Translations under genes and position numbers: made by a program
Notes under the pieces: model-generated
The model's database searches: none
What the model was told of the DNA's origin: nothing
What the model saw: only the letters and a program-made list of their open reading frames with translations
Assembly (NCBI GenBank): GCA_965222525.1
Contig: OZ244955.1
Coordinates: 1,364,001-1,428,000 of the forward strand
Direction: 5' to 3'
Source: CBDCUF01 sp965222525
GTDB lineage: Bacteria > Pseudomonadota > Alphaproteobacteria > Rickettsiales > UBA8987
DNA length: 64,000 bases
Shown: positions 26,233 to 34,680 of the stretch, piece after piece
Position numbering within the stretch: position 1 is the first letter of the stretch
Layout: every line of letters begins with the position of its first letter

Positions 26233-27744
26233 TTATGATGAATCAACTGCATCCTTTGCTTCTTCGGCGTCGTTGAAGTGGTGTTTTGTGGTGCCGAGTA
26301 TCTGGTAGGTTTCGTGTCCCTTGCCGGCGAGTACCAGTACATCTCCCGCTTCCAGATTTTGTATGGCATGACGGATTGCCTCCCGACGGTCACCGATTTC
26401 AGTGGCAGAGGGGCAGGCTTGCATGATTTCCGCACGAATAGGGGAGGGGGCTTCGGTGCGCGGATTATCATCGGTTATGATAATTTTATCCGCCAAGCGT
26501 TCAGCGATTTCTCCCATCTGCGGGCGCTTCCCCTTGTCGCGGTCACCGCCGCAGCCGAACATAACCACCAGATTATTTTCAGTATGCGGGCGCAGGGCAA
26601 TCAGGATTTTCTCCAGCGCATCCGGTGTATGTGCGTAATCCACCAGAATAGGCGCACCGCAAGGATGTTCGGCCACTTTCTCCATTCTGCCGGGCACCGG
26701 GAGCAGCCCTTTACAAGCCTCTACCACTTCGTCCGCAGCAAAACCGCTGGCCACCACCATGCCAATCGCACATAAAACATTGTAAGACTGAAAACTTCCT
26801 ATAAGAGAGGTGGTTATAGAATATTCCTTGTCTTTTGTCTTAAATATTATTTCCTGTCCTGAAGGGGAGGGGAGGGAGTCCAGTAATTGTAAATCCATGC
26901 CCTGCTTGCCGTAGCTAACTATAGTGTGGTTGTGTTTCTCACAGCGTTTTTTTATTTCCGCAAATTCAGGAATGTCCGCATTAACAACTGCAATACCGTT
27001 CTCCTTCATAACCTGTTCAAATAACAGCATTTTTGCATCGAAATAACGTTCATAACTACCGTGATAATCAAGGTGGTCACGGGAAATATTGGTAATCGCC
27101 GCAACTCCCACATCAAGCCCCGCCAGCCGAAACTGATCTAGCCCATGACTTGAAGCCTCCATAGCTAAATAATTGAAATTCCTTGTTTTAAGGTTGGATA
27201 ATTTCTCGTGCAGAAATACCGGGTCGGGAGTAGTCAGGGTGTCGTCAGTCAAATCCTGTCCGGTCTTTTCAATAACTCCCAATGTGCCGATACTCGCCGC
27301 GTTATGCCCAAGATTCTGCCATATCTGACGGCAGAAATTTACCACCGAAGTCTTGCCGTTAGTACCCGTCACCGCCGCGATATTATCCGGCTGTTGGCTA
27401 TAGAATTCCGCGCATAAATGGCCGAATGCAAGCCGGGTATTATCATGCGTTATCAGCACAACATCATCGCCCCAGGATTTATCCGGCTTTACATCAAGCG
27501 AAGTTAATATAACCCGCGCGCCGCGGGCGATTGCATCATGTATGTAAAGCAGTCCGTTGGTGTTTGCACCGCGAATTGCGGCAAAGAGATAGCCTGGCTT
27601 GCATGTGCGCGAATCCAGGCTGAGTCCGGTGACTTCTATGTTTTCATAGTTGTCCGGAAGTTTCCCCGGAAGTTGAATCGCGCTGCTACCATGAATCTTA
27701 ACCTTAACGAGTTTCGACAGAAGCAAATTTCTGATCCTTTCCAA
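26233..27744 (-). CDS. murE: MurE, UDP-MurNAc-tripeptide synthetase (meso-DAP adding)
   Basis: 503 residues. The ATP motif is VTGTNGKTSVVNF, and DNPRTEAP (where Arg contacts diaminopimelate) marks the meso-DAP-specific enzyme. SSHGLDQFRLAGLDV and YAHTPDALEKIL are typical. Its start overlaps the end of ftsI by 41 bases, so it is translated as part of the mraZ-rsmH-ftsL-ftsI-murE operon. The cluster stops here: murF, mraY, murD and ftsW do not follow. Confidence 0.96.
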   Translation of the reverse strand: MERIRNLLLSKLVKVKIHGSSAIQLPGKLPDNYENIEVTGLSLDSRTCKPGYLFAAIRGANTNGLLYIHDAIARGARVILTSLDVKPDKSWGDDVVLITHDNTRLAFGHLCAEFYSQQPDNIAAVTGTNGKTSVVNFCRQIWQNLGHNAASIGTLGVIEKTGQDLTDDTLTTPDPVFLHEKLSNLKTRNFNYLAMEASSHGLDQFRLAGLDVGVAAITNISRDHLDYHGSYERYFDAKMLLFEQVMKENGIAVVNADIPEFAEIKKRCEKHNHTIVSYGKQGMDLQLLDSLPSPSGQEIIFKTKDKEYSITTSLIGSFQSYNVLCAIGMVVASGFAADEVVEACKGLLPVPGRMEKVAEHPCGAPILVDYAHTPDALEKILIALRPHTENNLVVMFGCGGDRDKGKRPQMGEIAERLADKIIITDDNPRTEAPSPIRAEIMQACPSATEIGDRREAIRHAIQNLEAGDVLVLAGKGHETYQILGTTKHHFNDAEEAKDAVDSS

Positions 27745-29431
27745 CTTCGTAATCTATATGCATCGCACTACGGATTTCCGGCGATTCCTCATCAACCGGA
27801 CGCACGCCCAAAACCGGCGCTGCCTGTGCGATAACCTCTTTCACCACCGGTGCGGCAGTCCAGCCGGCAGTTGCCCAGCCAAAGCTGTCCTCGGTCCCCT
27901 TTGGTTCATCCATCACCGCCATCACCACATAACGCGGGTTATCCATAGGGAATGCCGCAACAAATGATGATACCATGCGTTTACGGTCATAGCTGTGGAC
28001 GCCGGCTTTCTCGGCTGTCCCGGTTTTACCGCCGACCAGATAGCCTTTGGCGTTAGCGTTCTTACCGGTACCTTCAGACACAACAAGACGCAGCATTTTA
28101 CGCATCTGGTCGGAAGTGGATTGTTTTATAACGCGCACACCCTCATCGGCATTATCCTTTATAATCGTTGGTGAGTGGTATATCCCGCCATTTACCATAG
28201 AGGAATATGCACTGGCAACATGACTGGTGGTAACGGCTATGCCGTGGCCATAGGAAACAGTCATAGTGCTGATTCTGCCCCATTGGTCAGGGTAAAGCGG
28301 ACTACCATTTTCCGGCAGTTCCAGCGCTACCGGCTCCAGCATGCCGAGCTTGGACAGAAACTCGCGCTGGCGCTTGCTGCCGATATCCTCGGCAATTTTG
28401 GCCGTACCTATATTAGACGAATGCATGAATATTTCTGGCACTGTCATCCAGCGTTTCTTACCATGATGGTCGCGGATAGTAAACCGGCCAACCCTGATAG
28501 GGTTGGTAGCATCATACAAACTACGCATAGTTACCAGATTGTTATCCAGAGCGGTGGCCATGGTGAATGTCTTGAAGGTCGAACCCATTTCATACACGCC
28601 AAGAGTAGCATTATTGAACTTCGCTTTGTCATCGGCGGTGCTGGCTGCATTCGGGTCGAAATCGGGAAGGCTAACCATAGCGATAATCTCGCCGCTATTT
28701 ACGTCCATAACCATACCGGCTGCGCCTTTTGCCTCGTGATGCTGGTATTTCTTCACCAGCTCACGATGTAGGATATTCTGCACCCTAATATCAATCGAGA
28801 GGGGTAGGGGGGTAGTGGATTTCTTGGACAGTACCTCGTTAAACTCGCGCTCAGCACCGGAAAGACCGTTGCCGTCAATATCGGTAAAGCCAACCAGATG
28901 TGCCACCAGCTCGCCATGAGGATATGTACGCTTTTCCTCTATTTTAAACTCAAGACCGGGTACGCCCAAATTGTTCGCCGCTTCCTGCTCTTTCGGGCTG
29001 AGGTTACGCTTAATCCATACGAAGCGCTTGTCGGAAGAAAGCTCTGCCAACAGTTTGGATGGGTTAAGCTCCGGGAACAGGTGGGTTAAGCCGGCGGCTA
29101 CTTCCTCCGCGGATATGCCGGATTCCCTGATAGTTTTTGGGTCGGCAAATAGTGAAGCCGTTTTCAGGTTAGTCGCGAGTAACACACCGTTGCGGTCAAC
29201 TATATCAGCGCGACCATATTTTACCTCGGAGGTGCTTATGGCCGCAAGTCCGCGGCTGGTACCATCTACACTGGCCATGGCCAAATCGACCACACGGAAT
29301 CCAAGTGCACAGAAGCACAGGGAGAAGAATGCGCCGATAAATACCAGACGTGCACGGGCCACATCCACAGCCTGCTTGACTGCCCCGTCAAATTTTACTT
29401 TCTTGGTATGTCTTTTGTTGTTTTTTGTCAT
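27704..29431 (-). CDS. ftsI: FtsI, division-specific peptidoglycan transpeptidase (PBP3)
   Basis: 575 residues. One membrane anchor (about 29-50) follows a basic cytoplasmic tail. The dimerisation domain begins at RADIVDRNGVLLAT (74-87). Penicillin-binding motifs are STFK at 284-287, SSN at 338-340 and KTGT at 469-472. It cross-links septal peptidoglycan with FtsW. A family A repeat fills the gap between it and ftsL. Confidence 0.96.
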   Translation of the reverse strand: MTKNNKRHTKKVKFDGAVKQAVDVARARLVFIGAFFSLCFCALGFRVVDLAMASVDGTSRGLAAISTSEVKYGRADIVDRNGVLLATNLKTASLFADPKTIRESGISAEEVAAGLTHLFPELNPSKLLAELSSDKRFVWIKRNLSPKEQEAANNLGVPGLEFKIEEKRTYPHGELVAHLVGFTDIDGNGLSGAEREFNEVLSKKSTTPLPLSIDIRVQNILHRELVKKYQHHEAKGAAGMVMDVNSGEIIAMVSLPDFDPNAASTADDKAKFNNATLGVYEMGSTFKTFTMATALDNNLVTMRSLYDATNPIRVGRFTIRDHHGKKRWMTVPEIFMHSSNIGTAKIAEDIGSKRQREFLSKLGMLEPVALELPENGSPLYPDQWGRISTMTVSYGHGIAVTTSHVASAYSSMVNGGIYHSPTIIKDNADEGVRVIKQSTSDQMRKMLRLVVSEGTGKNANAKGYLVGGKTGTAEKAGVHSYDRKRMVSSFVAAFPMDNPRYVVMAVMDEPKGTEDSFGWATAGWTAAPVVKEVIAQAAPVLGVRPVDEESPEIRSAMHIDYEVGKDQKFASVETR

Positions 29432-29445
29432 TTTTTACCTCTAAA

Positions 29446-29626
29446 CCTCCCCCGCTTGCGAGGAAGGCAAGAAATCCAAGGATTTTCAATCCTTAGGATT
29501 TCTGGTGGGGGAATGCCAACAGCTAATAGCCAAATACCAATAGCCACTACCTCACCATTCCCTCCCCGGAAATCTGGCAATCATAGATTGCTCAGATTTT
29601 CTCCCCTCCCGCAAGCGGGAGGGGGG
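29446..29626 (+). repeat. Family A palindromic repeat, copy 2
   Basis: 181 bases from CCTCCCCCGCTTGC to GCAAGCGGGAGGGG, filling nearly the whole 202-base gap between ftsL and ftsI inside the division operon. Internal features are the same as in the other copies: AAGGATTTTCAATCCTT hairpin, GGTGGGGGAAT, and the phased CCAACAG/CTAATAG stretch. The + strand reading frame through it is open, as in copies 4 and 5. Confidence 0.88.
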
Positions 29627-29633
29627 TGCATTT

Positions 29634-29945
29634 CTAATTCTCAACTCCGCCGGCGAACCCGGCCAATACGGGGCGCAGCGGGATATCTTCTACATTACGT
29701 ACCTGCTCCGGAGTTATCGGCTCCAGATCGAGATATTTGTCGGACATTTCCTGCAAGCGCCCGGGCTTGGTGAGATATGTCCATTCTGCCTTTAATACGT
29801 GGATTGCTTCGCGGTCAGTCTTAATCTGGCGATTAAGTTCGCGTAACTCGCCCCTCAAATCCTGGACGCGGTTTTCTACCTGAAAAACCGCGAACGCCAG
29901 AACCGAGAGCAACACAAAGCCCATGAATGCTACTGGTCTGATCAT
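29634..29945 (-). CDS. ftsL: FtsL-like cell division protein
   Basis: 103 residues: short cytoplasmic start, one membrane span (about 5-22, VAFMGFVLLSVLAFAVFQV) and a periplasmic coiled coil (ENRVQDLRGELRELNRQI onward), ending in an alphaproteobacterial-like region with LTKPGRLQEMSDKYLDLEP. FtsL links FtsB/FtsQ to activation of FtsWI. Position between rsmH and ftsI supports the call more than the sequence, which varies widely in this family. Confidence 0.88.
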   Translation of the reverse strand: MIRPVAFMGFVLLSVLAFAVFQVENRVQDLRGELRELNRQIKTDREAIHVLKAEWTYLTKPGRLQEMSDKYLDLEPITPEQVRNVEDIPLRPVLAGFAGGVEN

Positions 29946-29994
29946 ACCGACTCCTTTGTATACCTTACTTAAGAGCGTTAATTTTTATATAACG

Positions 29995-30933
29995 CTAGTG
30001 CACCGTGCGAATTGCTGCCCGTAATTTGGCCGAACGCGCGCGAGGATTCTCCCGAATCTCTCCCTCGTCAGGTGTAACCGCCTTACGTGTCAGTAATTCA
30101 AATGTCGGTGCTGGCGCATCCTGCGCCGGAAGCGGCCAGTGACGCGACACCCCGTACCCCTTGCCGGAGCGGTCATTCAGGAACTGTTTGACTATACTGT
30201 CCTCGCCCGAATGAAAGGTAATCGTCACTAGTCTTCCCCCTGAAGATAGCAGCTTCTCCGCTGCATCCAGAGATTTCGAAAATTCTTCCAACTCATTATT
30301 AACCCATATACGCAACGCCTGAAACGTACGCGTAGCCGGGTTGATATTATCATTATACACCTTCACCGCCCCGCGGATTATCTCCGCAAGCTGACCGGTA
30401 CGGGTAATCGGCTTACTGCTGCGTGCGGCTACAATCGCCTTGGCAATCCGCCGTGACTGCCGTTCCCCGCCATATTTGAACAAAATCCCCGCCAGTTCCT
30501 CTTCATTGGCGCTGTTGACAAAATGGGAGGCGTCCCTGCCAGAACCCGACATACGCATATCAAGCGGGCCGTCAAGGGAGAAGGAGAAGCCACGTCTTGG
30601 AGTATCAAGCTGCATGGAAGAAACGCCTATATCAAGCAGGACACCGTCTACCGACTCAACACCCCGCGCATTTAACAAACTGTCCATATCGCCGAAGCGA
30701 CCATTTATAAACTCAAAGCGATTGCTGAATTCCTCGCTTAAAGTCGATACATATATTTCAACAAGCGGATCCTGGTCTATGGCGAAAACCTTGCACTGCG
30801 CCGCTTCCAGTAATGCACGGCTATGTCCGCCCGCTCCAAACGTGCCGTCTACATACACTTCACCATCCCTGGGTGCCATATATTCCAGCGTTTCCCTTGC
30901 CATTACCGATATATGGTCTGTTGCCTGTTGCAT
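29995..30933 (-). CDS. rsmH: RsmH, 16S rRNA (cytosine-1402-N4)-methyltransferase
   Basis: 312 residues from the ATG at 30933 (MQQATDHISVMARETLE). The SAM site is VDGTFGAGGHSRALLE, with GVLLDIGVSSMQLD and SFSLDGPLDMRM following. The frame continues upstream to 31032, but that extension is translated repeat DNA (family A and B ends) and is unlikely to be part of the protein. It forms N4-methylcytidine at the ribosomal P site. Confidence 0.95.
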   Translation of the reverse strand: MQQATDHISVMARETLEYMAPRDGEVYVDGTFGAGGHSRALLEAAQCKVFAIDQDPLVEIYVSTLSEEFSNRFEFINGRFGDMDSLLNARGVESVDGVLLDIGVSSMQLDTPRRGFSFSLDGPLDMRMSGSGRDASHFVNSANEEELAGILFKYGGERQSRRIAKAIVAARSSKPITRTGQLAEIIRGAVKVYNDNINPATRTFQALRIWVNNELEEFSKSLDAAEKLLSSGGRLVTITFHSGEDSIVKQFLNDRSGKGYGVSRHWPLPAQDAPAPTFELLTRKAVTPDEGEIRENPRARSAKLRAAIRTVH

Positions 30934-30951
30934 ATTTGCCTGTATCCAACT

Positions 30952-31248
30952 CCTCCCCCGCTTGCGGGGAAAAACCTGATTGTCATGCTGAACTTGTTTC
31001 AGCATCCATTTTAAAAAACTGATGATCAGCAAGTTGTGACCATACTTTCAAAATACAAAATCTGCTCATTCCCTATCACGATTCCGTCATCGGATACATG
31101 GATCCCGAAACAAGTTCGGGATGACAACATATTGAATTTCTGGTGGGGGAATACCAACAGCTAATAGCCATCACCTCACCATTCCCTCCCCAGAAATCTG
31201 GCAGACAAGCTGCTCAGATTTCTTGCCCCTCCCGCAAGCGGGAGGGGA
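30952..31248 (+). repeat. Family A palindromic repeat, copy 3, interrupted by family B
   Basis: The left end CCTCCCCCGCTTGCGGGG is at 30952-30969 and the right part resumes at about 31132 with GAATTTCTGGTGGGGGAAT, running to the GCAAGCGGGAGGGG hairpin at 31248. Between the two parts lies a complete family B element (30982-31125). About 30 bases of the normal inner sequence are missing at the junction. Together the two elements make up essentially the whole mraZ-rsmH spacer. Confidence 0.82.
30982..31125. repeat. Family B palindromic repeat, copy 2, nested in family A
   Basis: Starts GTCATGCTGAACTTGTTTCA and ends TGAAACAAGTTCGGGATGAC-like (GAAACAAGTTCGGGATGAC). Ends are inverted copies, 144 bases overall. 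Its position within a split family A copy shows it arrived later, or replaced the inside of that copy. Confidence 0.85.
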
Positions 31249-31249
31249 G

Positions 31250-31714
31250 CTAATTGTCATTCCTTCCATTCAACCTGAATTCCTCTCTTTTCTGCTTCGC
31301 TATTTCACGTGCCTTGGCGGAATATTCCTCAAAAGCCTTTGGTTCCCATATCTCAAATGTCTGCCCCTTACCTACAAAAACCGCCTGTCCGTCAAGCCCC
31401 GCCTCCTTTAACAACTTCTCCGGCAACGTAACCCTGCCATCACTATCGAACGAGAGTGGGCTGGAATCACCGAGGATACTCATCGCAAATGCATCACGCT
31501 CATCCGAATACAACTCGTGATTATCATCAATGCTCGCGCTCATCCGCTCTATACGGTCGATCCCGCAAGCCTCGATACAATTATTGACCACCGAAGGATA
31601 CGCTACTATCCCATCCAGATTTTGCCCCGAAAGAACAGAGCGGAATTGCGCAGGGACTGAAACACGCCCTTTTTTGTCAATCTTATTAGTATAAGTCGAA
31701 AGAAAAAGAGCCAT
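31250..31714 (-). CDS. mraZ: MraZ, transcriptional regulator of the division operon
   Basis: 154 residues from the ATG at 31714 (MALFLSTYTNKIDKKGRV). Two SpoVT/AbrB-like half-domains are visible: DKKGRVSVPAQFR near 13 and DSDGRVTLPEKLL near 90. MraZ forms rings and represses its own mra/dcw operon through repeated TGGG boxes. Such boxes lie upstream here (31882-31948), which supports autoregulation. Confidence 0.95.
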   Translation of the reverse strand: MALFLSTYTNKIDKKGRVSVPAQFRSVLSGQNLDGIVAYPSVVNNCIEACGIDRIERMSASIDDNHELYSDERDAFAMSILGDSSPLSFDSDGRVTLPEKLLKEAGLDGQAVFVGKGQTFEIWEPKAFEEYSAKAREIAKQKREEFRLNGRNDN

Positions 31715-31881
31715 ACCAACCACACTAGAAGATGTTTGCCGATGGTAACCTTCCGGATATCCTTGTAAGTTATGGTTGAACTACTAAAGATATCCTTCTA
31801 AGATTATTAAATAATATGAAGGTTTCCATCATTTCCCATTTGCAACTCCGCTCCACTTCAAGGGAGTAAATTGGCCCACTA

Positions 31882-31948
31882 TGGGATATCATGGGACAAC
31901 ATGGGAACAATACCTTAGTTCATGGGAAAGGTCAATAGACATATGGGA
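31882..31948. promoter_or_regulatory. MraZ operator boxes
   Basis: Five TGGGA boxes, all on the + strand: 31882, 31892, 31902, then 31923 and 31944. The first three have a 10-base period (TGGGATATCA, TGGGACAACA, TGGGAACA), the same arrangement known for the E. coli MraZ operator (TGGG repeats one turn apart). The next two follow at 21-base steps, two turns. A box on the other strand is at 31834-31838. All face the same side of the helix and overlap the promoter. Confidence 0.8.
31907..31935 (-). promoter_or_regulatory. Promoter of the mraZ-murE operon
   Basis: On the minus strand: -35 TTGACC (31930-31935), a 17-base spacer, and -10 TATTGT (31907-31912), about 190 bases upstream of the mraZ ATG. 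The TGGGA boxes at 31923 and 31902 lie in the spacer and just after the -10, positions where MraZ binding would block RNA polymerase. Confidence 0.6.
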
Positions 31949-32063
31949 ACTTTATTAAAAAAATCCCGAAAAAATTAACAAATAGGAATATATTGTGTGT
32001 TGGTTATGGGGAAAGCACTAATTATGGGGGGATAGTAATGAGGTCAGTCATGCAGTTTTTCAA

Positions 32064-32200
32064 CTAGGAGCTGCCGATATTTATTATTATCATAGTCTGC
32101 AAATACTGATTTTCTGGTGCTCAGGTACTCAAAAAGTACGTTCTGCTTCGATTCTTGAAAAATCAATATTCTTGGGGTATGCTAGTGTGAGTGTCGAGAA
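32064..32200. repeat. Family D palindrome, degenerate copy
   Basis: Follows the same order of blocks as the intact copy at 42564: CTAGG, a TATTATCAT block, TCTGCAAATA, TGATTTTCTG, GTAC twice around the centre, TTCTTGAAAAATCA and ATGCTAGTG. Many positions differ, so it is an old copy. The right end is not clear. Confidence 0.6.
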
Positions 32201-32488
32201 CTCTTATGTAATAAAGTAAGAAAACATGATATAAATTCAGGCGATTAGTATACGATAAATAATGCCTTGGTTGTAGAATAATTTTACGTGTTTATTCGGT
32301 TTATAAAAATAGCACAGAAGTTGAAGGGGCTGATGTTGAGGTTGTGTTTTTATAGTCGTTCCAAATAACCGTTCTGGTTGATTTGAACTTTTAGCTGCGA
32401 CGTCAAAGTTTCTGTCGCTTGCTGCAGAGATAAGGACTTTTAGTCCTACGATTCTATTAGGAAAAAAGGACTCTGACTTTGCTGTAAA

Positions 32489-33658
32489 TTATCCGCCCAG
32501 CAATAAATATTGTAGTTTGATTTTAGCCTGGCCGAAGAAGGAGAGTGGTTCGACATCCTTGCCGGCGAAGAGGGGGATTTTCCTGTCAGGTTTACCGTTT
32601 TTGGTTAAGGTTAGTTCTGCCACCTTGTCACCCTTTTTAATCGGGGCTTTCAGTGGGGAGTTATAATTCAGGGTTAGTTCACGTTCGGCACGCTTGCTGT
32701 CCCGCCTGTTTATAAGAACCTCCACATTTTCCTTGATCACCAGCGGTACCGTATCCTCACTGCCCATCCAGACTTTCGCATTATCAATCACATCGCCGGC
32801 CTTATATAAAGGTGTCAGTTTGAAATCACGGAACCCCATCCGTAGCAGCCGTTCTGCCTCCGGTATGCGTTCCTTGGAGCTGCCAAAACCGTTTATCGCT
32901 AGTATAATCCGCCTGCCATTCTGTACTGCCGAGGCTACCATCCCATAACCGGAGCGCTTGGTGTAACCGGTCTTCAGCCCGTCCGCGCCGATACCGCGGC
33001 TAAGTAAATGGTTACGATTCACCTGTTTTATCTCATTATAGGTAAACTCGGTTTCGGCAAACATCGGATAATATTCGGGGAAATCTTCTATCAGATGCTT
33101 CGCCAATGTCACCAAATCCCTTGCGGTCATAACATGGTCTATATCAGGCCAACCGGTTGAATTTTTAAAATGACTGTTTTCAAGCCCTATCTTCCCGGCC
33201 ACAAAATTCATTTCCTCGGCAAAGGCTTCCTCACTGCCGGCAATTCCCTCGGCAACTACAATGCAGGCATCATTCCCCGACTGCACAATTATGCCGTGCA
33301 AAAGGTCACTTACCGAAACATCGCTGCCTTCCTGAACGAACATCTTGGAGCCGCCCTTCTTCCATGCCCGCACACTAACCGGCAATTTATCCTCCATGGA
33401 AAGCTCTCCGCGCTTGAGTTTGTCAAATACCAGGTAAGCGGTCATCATCTTGGTCATGGATGCCGGTTCCATTACTTCATCGGCGTTTTTTTCCAGCAGA
33501 ACCTCGCCGGTATTATAGTCGATCATATAGGCATAGGGTGCCTTAGTCATGCCGTCATTAGAGGCATTCTCCGTATCCTGTGCATCCGCCAGCGCAGGAT
33601 ACAAACACACAAGAACTACCCAAAAAAACCTAGTTTTCTGCAACAATAATCGCATCAT
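32489..33658 (-). CDS. dacC: D-alanyl-D-alanine carboxypeptidase (PBP5/6 class)
   Basis: 389 residues with a signal peptide (cleavage after ADA near 26). Serine-enzyme motifs are SMTK at 67-70, SGN at 127-129 and KTG at 229-231. The C-terminal PBP5-like beta domain (PLYKAGDVIDNAKVWMGS onward) and an amphipathic end follow. It trims the fifth residue of stem peptides. The 5' end overlaps rlpA by 29 bases, so the two are probably co-translated. The symbol among dacA/C/F is a guess. Confidence 0.92.
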   Translation of the reverse strand: MMRLLLQKTRFFWVVLVCLYPALADAQDTENASNDGMTKAPYAYMIDYNTGEVLLEKNADEVMEPASMTKMMTAYLVFDKLKRGELSMEDKLPVSVRAWKKGGSKMFVQEGSDVSVSDLLHGIIVQSGNDACIVVAEGIAGSEEAFAEEMNFVAGKIGLENSHFKNSTGWPDIDHVMTARDLVTLAKHLIEDFPEYYPMFAETEFTYNEIKQVNRNHLLSRGIGADGLKTGYTKRSGYGMVASAVQNGRRIILAINGFGSSKERIPEAERLLRMGFRDFKLTPLYKAGDVIDNAKVWMGSEDTVPLVIKENVEVLINRRDSKRAERELTLNYNSPLKAPIKKGDKVAELTLTKNGKPDRKIPLFAGKDVEPLSFFGQAKIKLQYLLLGG

Positions 33659-34532
33659 TGAACCCTAACTCCTTTGCTCTGCTGAGGTTGTTTTCCGCTT
33701 GTCCCATATCAACAAATGGTCCAAGCCTTACCCTGTATAATTTCTTTTGTGAAAAACGCACCGGCTCCACCAATACCGGTGATATACCGTTGAACTTACT
33801 GGACTGCTCACTGGCATTAACCGGAGTACCATAAGCACCGACCTGCACATAATAACCGCGGCCGGAATATTTTCCAGCATTACTTGCAGCGATTTGGTAA
33901 TTATTATCATGGATTTTTGCCGGTGTGGAAGAAGGAGAAGTTGAGGTCAGCACGATCTCCTCTGTACTGCCGCCATTCAATATGCGATTGGCAATCGCAT
34001 CACCTCCCTCACGGTCACGGAATAATTCCGCTGTTGCTATCCTGTCCAGTTCAACCTGAACCCTTGCAACCCCCTTCTTTTTCATACCCAGCAAACCGGC
34101 TGCTTTCTCGGATAAATCAATAATACGATCTTTGATAAAGGGACCACGGTCATTCACCCTTATCAACATGGACTTGCCATTCTCAAGGTTAGTCACCCGC
34201 ACCATACTGGGCATAGGCAATGTACGATGCGCAGCGGAAATCTTGTTCTTGTCAAATCTCTCACCATTAGCAGTTTTCCTGCCATGAAACTTGCCACCAT
34301 ACCAGGAGGCCATCCCTACTTCTTTATAATTATAATCTTCTTTCGGATGGTACCATTTTCCCTTTATCTGGTAAGGTTTTCCTACCTTGTGATGTGACAG
34401 GTTTTTCTCCTGGGTGAAGTGCAATACAGCGGTTTTTACTAATTCCGCGCTAGTGCATCCGAAAAGCACCACAGATAACGGAACCATAGCAAAAAATACC
34501 ACAACCCGCCTGAAAAAAGCTCGTTTTATCAT
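33630..34532 (-). CDS. rlpA: RlpA, septal lytic transglycosylase-like lipoprotein
   Basis: 300 residues. Lipobox LFGC places the acylated Cys at 26. The double-psi beta-barrel domain has GMASWYGGKFHGRKTANGE and RVNDRGPFIKDRIIDLS with the conserved Asp. A C-terminal SPOR domain (about 222-298, GRGYYVQVGAYG to FNDAIIVAE) binds denuded septal glycan. Its partner downstream is the carboxypeptidase, and both act on peptidoglycan at division. Confidence 0.94.
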   Translation of the reverse strand: MIKRAFFRRVVVFFAMVPLSVVLFGCTSAELVKTAVLHFTQEKNLSHHKVGKPYQIKGKWYHPKEDYNYKEVGMASWYGGKFHGRKTANGERFDKNKISAAHRTLPMPSMVRVTNLENGKSMLIRVNDRGPFIKDRIIDLSEKAAGLLGMKKKGVARVQVELDRIATAELFRDREGGDAIANRILNGGSTEEIVLTSTSPSSTPAKIHDNNYQIAASNAGKYSGRGYYVQVGAYGTPVNASEQSSKFNGISPVLVEPVRFSQKKLYRVRLGPFVDMGQAENNLSRAKELGFNDAIIVAEN

Positions 34533-34680
34533 AAGATTATATATTTTAGGGGAAAAGTGCTCACTCTAATGTGCCTACAAGATATAGTAGTTATTCCGAA
34601 AAATATTTCAATATCTAATTTGATTAAAGAATTATAACATAGAATTTCTTGCTCATTTTCGTTATCAGTAATATTATTAA

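Larger units (their letters stand above)
31715..32488. other. 774-base spacer: mra promoter region and degenerate repeat
   Basis: The spacer upstream of mraZ. From 31715 to 31830 lies a putative leader. 31834-31948 holds the MraZ boxes and promoter. About 32064-32200 is a degraded copy of the family D palindrome. The remainder (32200-32488), AT-rich, includes a small AGGACT/AGTCCT hairpin at 32433-32447 and no convincing ORF. Confidence 0.7.

Noticed and set aside
30934..31032. 33-residue N-terminal extension of RsmH
   Set aside because: It is translated repeat DNA; family-like sequence begins at the ATG at 30933.
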